From Amorphophallus konjac (Eukaryota > Streptophyta > Magnoliopsida > Alismatales > Araceae), in the NCBI GenBank assembly GCA_022559845.1, contig CM040118.1, positions 238,933,224 through 238,997,223 on the forward strand: 64,000 nt of DNA, written 5' to 3'. Every line of letters starts with the position of its first letter. Positions within the stretch are counted from its first letter, which is position 1. Both the position numbers and the translations under genes were made by a program. The notes beneath the pieces are model-generated. The model did not search any database and was not told where the DNA came from. It was given only the letters and a program-made list of their open reading frames with translations. Positions 22,547-33,800 of the stretch are shown one piece after another.

Positions 22547-22802
22547 GTGCACCACTACCGAGTGCTTCTAGACATGGTCGGGGTCAGATATGCAGTGACC
22601 GCGGCACTGTATGGGTACCCCTGCTACACGGGGTTGCTTCAGGAACTGGCGGAGCACTTCAACCACCGGTGGAAGACTGTGGCGACAGCGGAGGGGAAGA
22701 CTTCACTAGACTTGTGGTCTCTATTCAGGATTTCTGGCTTGCCAATCAGCGGCGAGGGGTACTAGGAGGTGCTGTTGGATGACCTCCATCGCATTCATAC
22801 TG
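22547..22802 (+). pseudogene. Plant mobile domain (PMD) fragment
   Basis: The forward frame reads VHHYRVLLDMVGVRYAVTA, LQELAEHFNHRWKTVATAEG and TSLDLWSLFRISGLPISGEG, then a TAG near 22763 and VLLDDLHRIH. The pattern of a strand, a short helix and an 'xDLWxLFxISGLPI.GE' segment matches the start of PMD proteins, as in the exon at 47152 (LEDVIRITSLKVEGEAV). It is cut by the family-2 LTR on the left and by a CACTA terminus at 22808 on the right. PMD is found in transposons and in host proteins that act in silencing. This piece is a fragment only. Confidence 0.55.
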
Positions 22803-22807
22803 ATGGG

Positions 22808-22930
22808 CACTATAAGAAAAATGGGAAATACCGACGTAATTTTCCGACGACAATATATCCGTCGGAAAGACGTCGGAAGTATTATAACTTTCCAACAGAA
22901 AATATTCTGTCGCAAATCCGTCGGTAAATA
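22808..22930 (+). mobile_element. CACTA transposon terminus with subterminal CCGACG repeats
   Basis: CACTATAAGAAAAATGGG starts at 22808. It is followed by repeated CCGACG / TCCGTCGG motifs in both orientations (22835-22925), as expected of the ends of plant CACTA (En/Spm) elements. It begins inside the PMD fragment. I did not find a confident matching right end or transposase. A similar start without CACTA occurs at 26396. Confidence 0.6.
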
Positions 22931-22936
22931 CGGACT

Positions 22937-23323
22937 GATTTCTGACCTATTATTTCAGGCGAAAATCTATCTCTAAAAAGAGACAACTTTAAGACAATTT
23001 AAATTTCGTCGGAATTACGTTGGTAATTACCCATTGATTTCGACAAGAAAATTTTAGTCACTAATATTTACATATATATATATGTAAGAATTATCATAAA
23101 TGAACAGAAATATGTGTGTAAATTCAAACTTATTTTTGACCTATTATTTCAGGCGAAAATTTGTCTCTAAAAAGAGACAACTTTGAGATAATTTAAATTT
23201 CGTCAAAATTACGTTGTTAATTACCCACTGATTTTTGACAAGAAAATTTTCGTTACTAATATTTACATATATTTATGTAATAATTATCATAAATGAACAG
23301 AAATATGTGTTTAAATTTTGACT
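22937..23323 (+). repeat. Tandem duplication, two units of about 194 bp
   Basis: TGACCTATTATTTCAGGCG occurs at 22943 and 23137, and the following roughly 190 bases (AAAAGAGACAACTTT, TAATATTTACATATAT, AAATGAACAGAAATATGTG) repeat in the same order. A third partial start lies at 23330. It is AT-rich and probably interior CACTA sequence. Confidence 0.85.
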
Positions 23324-23962
23324 TATTTCTGACTGAATAAGATTCTGTCGGAAACTCCTGGAATAGCTTATGTTTACTCGTAATTCGTATATGTAATAAA
23401 TAACAAAAATAAATATAAATATATCAATAGTTTAGCTGGATAATATTCGAATTCGAATCCGTATTAATTAGCTGATAATATTCTAAATCATATTTATTAT
23501 TTCGGATACGAATAATATTAGAATTTGAATCAGATTGGATACGGATATTATAATATTCGTTTCATAAAATATCCGTTCGTAATAATATACATCATATAAT
23601 ATATATTTATGTAAATAATATATTATAAAATATATATTATAAAATATAAAATATAAAAAAATATGATAAGATGGAAGATTGTTACACTTCCCGAAATTAT
23701 AATAACTACCCCATTTTAACTATTTGAATTCTAAAATTAAAACCACCAACTCATGAGTAGTTGGCATAAGTTGGGAGAGACCCTTCGTCTTCCACCGACT
23801 TTAGGTCTTCCACTGACTTTAGTAAATAAATATGAATACTTTACTAGCAACAGGAGTGCAGGGCAGCATGACTGTAGGAGGGAGAGACGTATGCCAGGAG
23901 CCACCATTTTTTTGTTTGTTAATGCCCCCCCCCTCTCTCTCTCTCGCTCTTTCATTTGTCAC
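23324..23962. other. AT-rich non-coding stretch
   Basis: Very AT-rich sequence with local inverted repeats of AATATTCGAATTCGAATCCG type (23445-23560) and ATATATAAATAT runs to about 23670. A CT microsatellite lies at 23930-23950. There is no gene signal. Confidence 0.6.
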
Positions 23963-24594
23963 CACTACAACTATTTTTCACGTTTAGACACCCATTTGTT
24001 ACCCTTAGAATCTATTTGTCACCCTTAGGACCCATTTGTTACCCATAGAAGCATTTGTCACCCTTACGACCTATTTGTCACCCTTACGACATATTTCTTA
24101 CCCTTAGAAGCCATTTATTTTTCCCCCATCCCTTGCTTTCCCCCCCTCACTGCAGACCATCTCCGCCTTGTCCCCGTGTGCCCACGGGTGCCCTGCGCAC
24201 CCTCCCTCTCCTCCACAAACTAGCACCGACGTGAGTGCTGGCCAGCCCTCTGTCTCGCTCCCCCTTGCAACCACTCCGGCAGAGCACCGCTGCCCCTCCG
24301 GTGCCGTGCCGTGGCAGCCGGCCCCTATTCCAGCCGGACTCGCCCACCGGCTAGTGTCCAACACTGCTATAGCCTCCGTCCTCGGTCGCCCATCGCCATT
24401 CCGCCACCGCCGCTCGCGCATGGCCTCTATAACATCACATCCAAGGTGTCACTGCCATAATTTAATCTCTCATGTCATGATTCCCAATTTCATCTCTCAG
24501 TTCACATGTTGGATGTATTTTTATTTTGTTTAATATAATTTTTCAGGATGTACAAAAGTGGAAAATAGTCCATTTTTAAGGGAGATACTGTCAA

Positions 24595-24752
24595 AATTTT
24601 TTAGAATACTCGCTCCATTCAAAGCATAATTTTGAAATAAGCTCTTTTCTGAAGCAAGTATCATGATCTCTCTCTTCTGGAGAGTCAACAGCGACCAGTC
24701 TGTATGTGTAAACCTTCTTGGTCTCTCCTGGTCTGAAAGCAGGACCAATTGC
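24595..24752 (-). pseudogene. CLASSY-like SNF2 remodeler C-terminal fragment, hairpin left arm
   Basis: The minus strand encodes, in one frame, [20 protein letters not shown], then [20 protein letters not shown] and [11 protein letters not shown], ending in TGA. The pattern RAFRPGQ..K.VY.YRLV..DSPEE.DH.TCFKKELIS..WFEW is, from memory, that of the helicase-C end of CLASSY/DRD1-type SNF2 proteins (CLSY3/4 group), which recruit RNA polymerase IV or V in RNA-directed DNA methylation. Only about 55 codons are present. The fragment faces a diverged second copy at 24769-24926, forming a hairpin with a 16-base spacer. Confidence 0.6.
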
Positions 24753-24768
24753 TTAGGGAGATACCAAT

Positions 24769-24926
24769 GCTATTGTTCGTGCTTTAAGACCAAGACAGAT
24801 GAGGAAGGTTTACACATATAAGCTAGTCGATGCTGATTCTCCACAAGAGAGAGATCATGCTACCGGCTTCAAAAAAGAGCTTATTTCAAAATTATGGTTT
24901 AAATGGAGGGGATATTCTAAAAAATT
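24769..24926 (+). pseudogene. CLASSY-like SNF2 fragment, hairpin right arm
   Basis: The plus strand encodes AIVRALRPRQMRKVYTYKLV, DADSPQERDHATGFKKELIS and KLWFKWRGYSKKL, the same exon as the left arm. The two arms pair along 158 bases with about 26 mismatches by eye (roughly 84% identity) and no indels. Both arms are open, so the exon was duplicated in inverted orientation. The right arm has lost more of the consensus than the left. Confidence 0.6.
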
Positions 24927-25154
24927 GGTGTCTCGGAGGATTCTAGTGCCGAAACTTTTCAATCAGACGAGAGTGACACTACAGAGTTGGTTGCTTCTAA
25001 TCTTCGTCTGATCGAATCTGTCGAGCAACTTCGGTTGTGTATAGAGGACGAAGTGGAAGAAGTCGTTCCAACTGAGCTAAATGAAGCAATTGTTGGGCAG
25101 GAGGAGTCATCTGAGAGAGGGGATTCTTCTGTAACTGGTGATGGTGGAGGATGA
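24927..25154 (+). pseudogene. Acidic exon-like tail, unidentified
   Basis: A forward frame of 75 codons (GVSEDSSAETF, TTELVASNLRLIESVEQLRL, a Glu-rich stretch, SSVTGDGGG) ends in TGA 25152-25154. It is followed by an AT-rich stretch resembling a 3' UTR. It is in a different frame from the CLASSY-like arm just before it. It may be the last exon of a captured gene; I do not recognise it. Confidence 0.35.
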
Positions 25155-25659
25155 TCTAACGGATATCTGTTTATTTGTAATTGTAATTGTAAAAAATGAC
25201 ACATTTGAATTAATGTAATTATAATTTCTTTTATTCATTGAGTTATATGTTGTGTGGATTTTATCGGGGGATGTGTGTTTTATGTTCAGTTGTGTAGGTT
25301 GTGTGCATAATTATAATTTTAAAGGGTGATAAATGGATAACATATGTAAAAGATATGTTTTGAAGCGAAACAAAGGCGATGGCTAGCGAGCGATAAGGGT
25401 GAGAAATAGATGTTGTGAGTGACAAATAGCCGTTAGCAGTGACAAATAACTCTGTAACGGTGACAAATATCTCATGGTAGTGAAACTTGAAGAAACTCAA
25501 GTTCGTTCGAAGGGTTTAACCGTGTATGGGTTTCCTAACTCTACCAACACAGATCTAAAACTTTCCTAGTCATCAAACGACACTGATTAAATGAAGCGAA
25601 ACGTTTATATTATTTATCTAGTATTTTTCACAATTAGGTGGTTTTATATTATTGTTATA

Positions 25660-26100
25660 GTGTTACATTTATTAATTATCAATTTTATATTCTTTGTCAA
25701 TTTTATAAGTAATTTATTCTTATACTGGTACATTTATTAATTATCTTTTTTATGGTCTTTGTCATTTTCACAATTATTTTACTATTATTATGCTGTTATA
25801 TTTATTAATTATCATTTTTATATTTTTTTTCTCATTTTAAGTTATTCCATTATTATTTTACCGTTACGTTTATTAATTATCATTTTCAAATTTTTTAGTT
25901 TTTGTCATTTTCATAATTATTTAACTATTATTATGATGTTACATTTATTAATTATCATTTTATATGGTTTTTGTCATTTTCATAATTATTTTATTATTAT
26001 TATTATGTTATATTTATAAAATTTTAATTTGTATGGTTTTTTGGTATTTTTATTTATTTTATTATAATTATAGTATTATATTTATTAATTATCACTATTA
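25660..26100 (+). repeat. AT-rich tandem repeat, units of about 65-75 bp
   Basis: ATTTATTAATTATCA(T) recurs at about 25667, 25731, 25800, 25870, 25947 and 26088, each followed by TTTTATATGGTTTTTGTCAT-like sequence and TTTTATTATTATTATG. A related unit lies at 26505-26540. Confidence 0.75.
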
Positions 26101-26159
26101 GATAGAAAGAAGAACATGTTTTGAAGTTTTGGAGCTAGTAAGTCAGATAAGCTAAAATC

Positions 26160-26470
26160 AAGCGCGACGGCTAACACTGCATAGTGGTAACAAATAGTCA
26201 TCAGTGGTGAGAAATAGGTTTTAGGGCTGACAAATGTCTCATAATGGTGATAAATAGATAACAGAAGTAAAAGATATGTTTTGAAACGAAACAAAGGCGA
26301 AGGCTGGCGAGCGATAAGGGTGACAAATAGATGTTGTGAGTGACAAATAGTCGTTAGCAGTGACAAATAACATTGTAACGGTGACAAATAGCTCAAAAAA
26401 ATGAGAAATACCGACGGTATTATCCGACTAAAAAGTTTTCATCAGAAATACGTCGGAATGATGACTTTCA
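26160..26470 (+). repeat. GTGACAAATAG array joined to a second CACTA-like end
   Basis: The stretch 26220-26395 repeats the sequence at 25317-25470 nearly word for word (AAAGATATGTTTTGAAGCG, GAGCGATAAGGGTGA, several GTGACAAATA units). It then changes at 26396 to AAAAAATGAGAAATACCGAC with CCGACGG motifs, like the CACTA terminus at 22808. Confidence 0.6.
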
Positions 26471-28324
26471 TGGTTTGTTTGTTATTTTCTTACCTATGTG
26501 ACAAATTATTTTATTTATTGATTATCATTTTTTATGGATTTTTTTATTATTATATTTATTTTCTCTTTTAGGTTCACCTTCTGTATGTGAGAACAACGAG
26601 TAAAATGAATGATAAGGGTGATGAATGCATATTATTGGTGACAAATAAGTTGGCAGAGGTAATGTAGTGCCCCAGAATTTTATATAAATAATTTTTTAGA
26701 ATTTATAAAGGCCTAAATATATTAATAAATAGATTCTGATACTAATAAGTCATTATAAGGCCCAATTATGTTAAATAATTAACCAAGCCTATTTGCACAT
26801 CATCTAAAAGGTTTAATGCCCAAAACCATTAAGTTTGGCCCATGTTCTAGAAGGTTATTTAGCTTATTTACGGATTTTAAGGATAGAGACTAATTATCTA
26901 AGATAATTATATGGATAAATGAATAAAAGAGTTTTACTTATTTGAAAGTCTATATACGTTGACTGTAACGGTCTATTGTGAGACCGTCACATTCACCTAA
27001 CGCGCTCGCGTTCGACCGTTACACTCTGTAGATTCCGTAAGAGGAAGAACTTATAAAAAGATGGAAACTTGATGATCTTATCTACTAGGGATCAATGTGG
27101 GAAGAGTTATAACATTACTAAGGACTCTTAGAGATCAGGTTTTAACAAATTAAAGACTCTAGAATCGATATAATCTTCAAACCCTAGCTAGAACCCTATA
27201 GATATGACCTAGTTCTGAACTGCGCGACCCTTACTTTTGCTCGCGTAGAATAAAGGTAAGGAGTCATAATCTCGGGTAAGTTCTTTAGAAGTATTTGTTT
27301 ACAATACTTTAGACTAACTCCTCTCCAAATTTCACATCTTTAGGTCAAGAGGTCGTGGAGTTAGAGCCCAAGGAAGTCGCTGAAAAGTCACAGGAAGAAG
27401 GGAACTAGGGCTCGGTGTTCAAACCATAATTGGAAGTTTTAAAGTCTAGACAAGAGGTAGGTTATCTCATGAACGGAAAAAATAACTTGATAGGACTATA
27501 AGCCCTCTGGTTTGATTGAATTGCATGCATAGTAGAGCATCAATTTCATGTTTTACTAAGTTCTATGCATTACATGCATCTCTTAGCCTAATTGGAAATT
27601 TAAACAACATGTATCTTGTCTATTTCACGGATACTCATGCATATAGATAGCCTATACTTCGTTATCATGCCTAGAATAGACATGGTATTTGATTTACAGA
27701 CATGATGTGAGTTGATACCTTAGGTTTTATATCGCTTTTTGTTAGCAGACTCTCTAACGCATCAGCGTAGGACCGTCACACTCATGTAATGGCCTTACGA
27801 TAGACCGTCACACACTCTGTTATATTTGGATTTCACCGTTATCTCTAACGCACTCGGACAGACGTGTTACATATTGTAACGGCTGTTCGACAGACCGCCA
27901 CCTTCACTGTGACGCACCACAGATAGACCGTCAGAGACCGGTGTTCTGTCAACCCTAGGATAAAATAAGATTTGTTAAATTTTACTTAATATTAAGCCTA
28001 GTTACCTAAGTTTTAACCTGTTATGTGACTTGAAGGTTATTTACTCATTCATGATATGTATTGCATGGTTTGGCATCTTATTGTTACTTTAAGTTATGTT
28101 AATTTCATGAGCCCAAACTCTATAGTTTTGTAATTAGAAACATGATTTTTGAATGATGTATTGATGGAGTTTTTTTATCATGATTTCACATCGTTATATG
28201 TCTATATATATATTCTTTCTCTATCAATAGAGTCGTTTCTATAAGTACATGGCACATACTCCGGTATGTTGACCATTAGTTCACATTTTTGCATTATAGG
28301 AACATATTCTTGGACTTGAGGACC

Positions 28325-30739
28325 TGTGACGACCCGAGGATCCGAGTACCGGAAAGGAACCGGCGCGTCTCGAATCTCGGCCCGCCAACCCACGAGCCCG
28401 AAGACTCGGAAGGGTAGAAAGGAGTGGTGTGGGGTATAAGAGAAGCTGCAACGTCCACAGAGATAGCACAATAATCAAAAGGAAATGCACATAATAATAA
28501 ATAATTCAAACTGCTACAAGGTCCACAGTGTCTCATGTCCGAAGAAAGTACAGTCAACAGGAAAGAAAGTACAACTACACGGGGCATCCCCCGGCGTACA
28601 ACAACACGGGGCATCCCCCGGAGTACAACTACGCGGGGCATCCCCCGGCTCTAGCAGACTGGCAACTAACCCTGGCTAGAAGAACCACGCTGAAACTCGG
28701 CCGCGCCTCCCGTCGACCCCGCCTCACCTGAAGAGCAGGGGTGAGCCTCATCTCATTGGCCCAGTAGGGATCCCGCGAATCCCCACCTCGCACGAAAAAC
28801 GAGGAAGAAGAAGATAACCCTACCAACCGAGAGTACGGTAGAACCGACAAGATAAAGTAAATAAACGGAAAAGTCACCTACTCTAACGGTACCGTAGTAC
28901 GGAACCTCGGTCCAACAAAACACGAGTCCACGCCTGCCAGTGAACAGGAGCACCATCCACAAGAAGAACGACCGGATGCGTCCCCTGACGTCTTACACCG
29001 CGTCACAAGTGTCTAGCTACAACGCCCCGGGCGTGAGACTCAGACACGCAACAAGTACCACAACAAGGACTAGCTGGGGTCGCACTCGTCAGTGCGTGCC
29101 CTAAGCCCCCAACTACGTGTGCACACACAGACCATCTGCTCTAGGTCGGGTCCTCTAACTGGTTTTCCCCCCCACCGGACTCTGGTGGCAAAGGCAAGGG
29201 GCCCTACGGTAACCAGCCTAAAAACCGCGTCACACTGGGTCTCGCTCTCCACCACTCCCAGGTGGGTCCGCACACGCGTGCGCAGAAAGCTACAACTAGT
29301 GGACAGGTCACTGGAAGTAAGGACTAATCCACGGAAACCACCGACCAAACACTAGCACGGACTCACGATGATCATACGATAGGCATAGATGCCGGGGACA
29401 TGCATGAGGTCCAACCGTCCCTCAAGTCACGCGGCACCCCTACCGAGGTAACTGACTCTTCGGGGAACCTCGGGCGCCCCTGTGGCCCTCACTGGGTGCC
29501 CACGGCATCCCTAGGGCCACACGCTACAACCGGGTCCGCAACTCACCCAACCAGAGGTCACGCTATCCACAAAACACGGTTCGGGGGAGGGGATGGTCGC
29601 GCTAGGTATCCCTAGCGCGACACCGAAGAACGCGCTAGCTAAGGCTAGCGCGATCTTCCATGTCGCGCCGCCCAAAGCCAGCGCGTTCACACCTGAACGC
29701 GCTAGTTTTGGGTAGCGCGATCTGGACATCGCGCTACCTGAACCAGGCGCGTTCCCCACCGCCTTACTGTTCGTCTTCTCAGACGGACACGCTCGGACGA
29801 CATGGCGCGTTCATCAAGAACGCGCCACTGGACTATAGCGCGACAACGGGCCGAGCCCGGTTCGCGAACTACGGCCGGAAATCACAAAACCACGCCCATT
29901 CACCCCTTTGGTGAAGGGAAAACAATGGGGAATCACCCCATAACACCCTAGCATGCATCTAGGACCCCCAAATCGATCAAAAACCTCATGAATCGACGGA
30001 TCCGGCGCTCAAACCCCAACATGGAAATAACCCTCCCGGCATGAATCTAGCCCCTCTCGGCCTCTCCACGACCTAGAAATCACGGGGAATGCTAGGAAGA
30101 GGGTAAGGATTCGTCCCCCTACCTCAAGGAAGCTCGAAATCCACCGAACCACCGCCGAAATCAAAGATGAAGCTTTTACTCCCACGAACGCCCCGCCTCT
30201 CGCCGCGAAAAGCACGCCACCGGGACCGCCTTGCCGCCGCCGCCGCTGCCACGCCGTTGCCGGAGTGAGGGGGGCCGCGTCTCGGTCGCCCGGGGGAAGA
30301 AGATCGGCCGCGGGGGAGGGGGAGCTCTCACGGTGAAGGAAGGAGGAAGAAGAAGAAAAGAAAAGGTAAAAAGGAAAAAGAAAAAGAATTGATATATATA
30401 GAAAATCTAGAAAATACCAAAAATACCGAAAAATAGAAAAATACACCTCCTCGACCGTCTCGACGCGCTGATCGCAACGGTACCACTCGCGGGCTGGTGA
30501 ACGACCCGGTTCACCCGCTACAGGGTTCCGAAGGATTCGCCGAAACCCGTACGCAGAAATTGGAAAACGCGCACGGAAAAGCCACGGACACACTCCGGGC
30601 CTCCGAAACGACTCCAGATCGCGCCGATCCGAACACGAAAGATGTCCGAAATGAAATTTCGGACACAACAGGGTCAGACACTCCGAAAAACCAGATCCGA
30701 GACCCATAACGAAGGATCCGAAAGATCCGGGACATCACA
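28325..30739 (-). mobile_element. 3' LTR of the Tekay element
   Basis: 2415 bp, plus-strand TGTGACGACCC...GGACATCACA. On the minus strand it begins TGTGATGTCCCGG and ends GGGTCGTCACA. A TATATATA stretch at about 30392-30400 may serve as core promoter. The many short frames inside it are not genes. Confidence 0.95.
29596..29845. repeat. Palindrome array in Tekay LTR (GCGCTAG words), copy 1
   Basis: Six or seven units of about 26 bp are separated by 6-8 bases. The first (29596-29621) has perfect 11-bp arms GTCGCGCTAGG/CCTAGCGCGAC. Later units read ACGCGCTAGC...GCTAGCGCGA, TCGCGC...GCGCGTT, AACGCGCTAG...TAGCGCGAT and ATCGCGCTA...GGCGCGTT. The second LTR has the same array at 36946-37195. Confidence 0.9.
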
Positions 30740-30753
30740 GCCCTCCCCCCTTA
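30740..30753 (-). other. Polypurine tract of the Tekay element
   Basis: On the minus strand the purine run AAGGGGGGAGGGC leads directly into the LTR start TGTGATGTCC. A little upstream is TTCGAGGACGAAATTCATTT, the usual Tekay sequence before the tract. Confidence 0.9.
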
Positions 30754-30806
30754 AATGAATTTCGTCCTCGAAATTCAAGGACAAGGCACAAGGACGGGGG
30801 AAAGAC

Positions 30807-33800
30807 TCACACAAACAAATAAGGATACGACTCCCGCATCTCATCCTCGCGCTCCCAAGATGCCTCGCCGCCAGAATGACGCTGCCAGACCACCTTAACC
30901 AGAGGAATAACCTTGTTCCGTAGGTGCTGCTCTCGCCGATCCTCAATGCGAACAGGAAACTCCGGAAGGGACAGATCTGGGGTCACATCAGGCCAAACGG
31001 CATCCTCGAGAACATGAGAGTCATCGGGCATATACTTCCGAAGCATCGACACGTGGAACACATCATGCACGGCGGAAAGCTCCGGAGGTAGCTGCAACCG
31101 ATAAGCAACTTCCCCAACGCGCTCAACGATGGGAAAGGGACCAATGTAGCGGGGACTCAGCTTCCCACGCCTACCGAAGCGCATTACGCCCTTCATGGGA
31201 GACACTCTCAGGAAAACTCGATCTCCCACAATAAAGCTGAGGGGTCGCCTCCTCCGATCGGCATAACTCTTCTGCCGGCTTTGAGCTGCCAACATCTTCT
31301 GCCGAACGAGATGCACCACCTCAACACACTGCTGCACCAACTCTGGTCCGGTCAAGGCACGCTCGCCCACCTCGAACCAATCAAGCGGAGTCCGACAAGG
31401 TCGCCCATACAACGCCTCATAGGGAGCCATACCGATGCTCGAATGATAGCTGTTGTTGTAGGCAAATTCCACTAATGGCAAATGGTGGGTCCAACTCCCC
31501 TGCCATTCCAAGCAACATGCTCGCAACATGTCCTCCAAAGTCTGGATGGTCCGCTCAGACTGACCGTCCGACTGAGGATGATAGGCCGAGCTGAATGCCA
31601 ACTCGGTGCCTAGAGCCTTCTGGAAGCTCCTCCAGAATCCAGAAGTGAAACGGGGGTCACGATCCGATACAATGGAGATAGGAACTCCATGCAACGGGAC
31701 GATCCGCTCCACATACAACCGAGCCAAACGCTGCACGCTCCAACTGACTTTGACCGGCAGCAATCGCGCCGTCTTCGTCAGTCTATCCACTAGCAACCAG
31801 ATACTATCCTCCCCACTGGACGTCCTCGGTAATCCAACCACAAAATCAGTGGTCACATGGTCCCACTTCCAAGCAGGAACATCCAAGGGCTGAAGTGTGC
31901 CTCCTGGTCGCTGGTGCTCAGCTTTCACCTGCTGACAGGTCAAACACCTGGCCACAAATTCCGCAACATCTCTCTTCATGCCAGGCCACCAAAACTGCCT
32001 CTTCAGGTTCTGGTACATCTTAGCCGATCCGGGGTGCACGGCATACCGACTCCCATGAGCCTCGCGCAAAACCGTACGCCGTACCTGCCCCTCGGCTGGC
32101 ACGTACAATCTACCTCTGAATCTCACAGCTCCATCCTCACCAAACTCCACCTCGGCCATCGACAGAATACGGGGTAGCTCGGGGTCCGCTCGCTGGGCCT
32201 CAGTCACCTGTCGACGCACCGCGGGCGTGACAGTCAGACTCGCAAGGACAGCCGAACCCTGGTCCTGCGGGACCTTGAGCCTAAAAGTCATGGTCGGGAC
32301 CTACTCCCAAAGCTTCCACTTCCTCAACAACATCTGACTGATCGTCACTCTCCTGCTCAGAGCATCAGCCACGACGTTCATCCTGCCAGGCTGATAAGAC
32401 AGAGTAACGTCATAATCCTTCATGTACTCCATCCATCTTCTCTGCCTGAGGTTAAGGTCCTTCTGCGTGAACACATACCTCAAACTCTGGTGATCAGTGA
32501 AGAGCTCAAACCGCTCGCCGTACAAATAATGCCTCCAAATCTTCAGAGCGAAGATCACCGCTGCCAACTCAAGATCATGAGTAGGGTAGTTCGCCTCATG
32601 TGGCTTCAACTGCCGCGACGCATACGCCACAACTCTCCCATGCTGCATCAACACAGCACCGAGGCCTACCCCGGAAGCATCTGTACACACCACGAACCCA
32701 CCCGAGCCAGACGGCAACACCAAAACCGGAGCAGTGGTAAGCAATCTCTTCAGCTCCATGAAGCTCCGCTCACACTCCTCCGTCCAGACGAACTGCACCT
32801 CTTTCCGCGTAAGCCTGGTCATCGGGGCCGCAATACGAGAGAAATCCTAAATAAACCGCCGATAATAACCTGCAAGCCCCAAGAAACTCCGAATCTCCGT
32901 GACAGAACTCGGCCTCGGCCACTGCACCACCGCCTCGACCTTGGCCGGGTCCACGGAAACACCATCACCAGAAATAACATGTCCCAGAAAGTGCACCTCT
33001 CGGAGCCAGAACTCGCACTTGCTGTATTTGGCATACAACTGGTGATCGCGCAGGGTCTGCAATACCTCTCTCAAATGCTGTACATGCTCCTCAGCAGACT
33101 GCGAATACATGAGGATATCATCCACAAACACGACCACAAACTGGTCCAAGTACGGACGAAACACCCTATGCATCAAGTCCATGAATGCTGCGGGGGCATT
33201 GGTGAGCCCGAACGGCATCACCAAGAACTCATAATGCCCATACCTCGATCGGAACGCCGTCTTCTCCACGTCTGACTCTCGGATCCGCAGCTGGTAATAA
33301 CCCGATCTCAAATCGATCCTCGAAAACACCTGGGCCGACTGAAGCTGATCGAACAAGTCATCAATCCGCGGCAACGGATATCTGTTCTTGACAGTCACCT
33401 GGTTTAACTGATGGTAGTCGATGCACAGCCTCAAACTACCATCCTTCTTCTTCACAAACAATACCGGCGCACCCCACGGGGAATAACTAGGACGAATATA
33501 CCCCTTGGCCAGCAACTCCTGCAACTGCGTCTTCAGCTCTCGCAACTCAGCAGGCGCCATCCGATAAGGGGCCTTCGACATAGGCGCCGTACCCGGCACC
33601 ACCTCAATCACGAAATCAATCTCTCGCTGCGGTGGCATCCCTGGTAGCTCCTCGGGGAAAACATCAGGAAACTCGCACACGACAGGAATGTCCTCTACCT
33701 CAGGACCCTGCCGCTCGACCAAAACCACGGATGCGAGAAAACCCTGACAACCTGCATCAAGCAAACGACGTGCACGAAAAGCCGAAATAAGCAAGCGGGA

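Larger units (their letters stand above)
23963..25482 (+). mobile_element. CACTA-like non-autonomous element with captured exons
   Basis: The left end reads CACTACAACTATTTTTCACG, followed by tandem TTTGTCACCC units (23990-24110). The right side (25395-25482) has the same unit in inverted orientation (GGTGACAAATA) and reaches a TAGTG. Inverted arrays of this sort are the subterminal repeats of CACTA elements. Inside are a GC-rich, coding-like stretch (24118-24425, unidentified), the CLASSY-like hairpin and an acidic exon-like tail. No 3-bp TSD was found, and homology to 18556 continues past 25482, so the right boundary is uncertain. Confidence 0.45.

Noticed and set aside
25478..25482. TAGTG as a sure right end of the CACTA-like element
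   Set aside because: Homology to the sequence after 18556 continues beyond it and no 3-bp duplication is seen, so the end is left open.
30009..30707. 232-residue minus-strand ORF in the Tekay LTR
   Set aside because: It contains A/T and CTT runs and lies in the U3/R part of the LTR; a partial frame recurs in the other LTR with changes, and no domain is seen.
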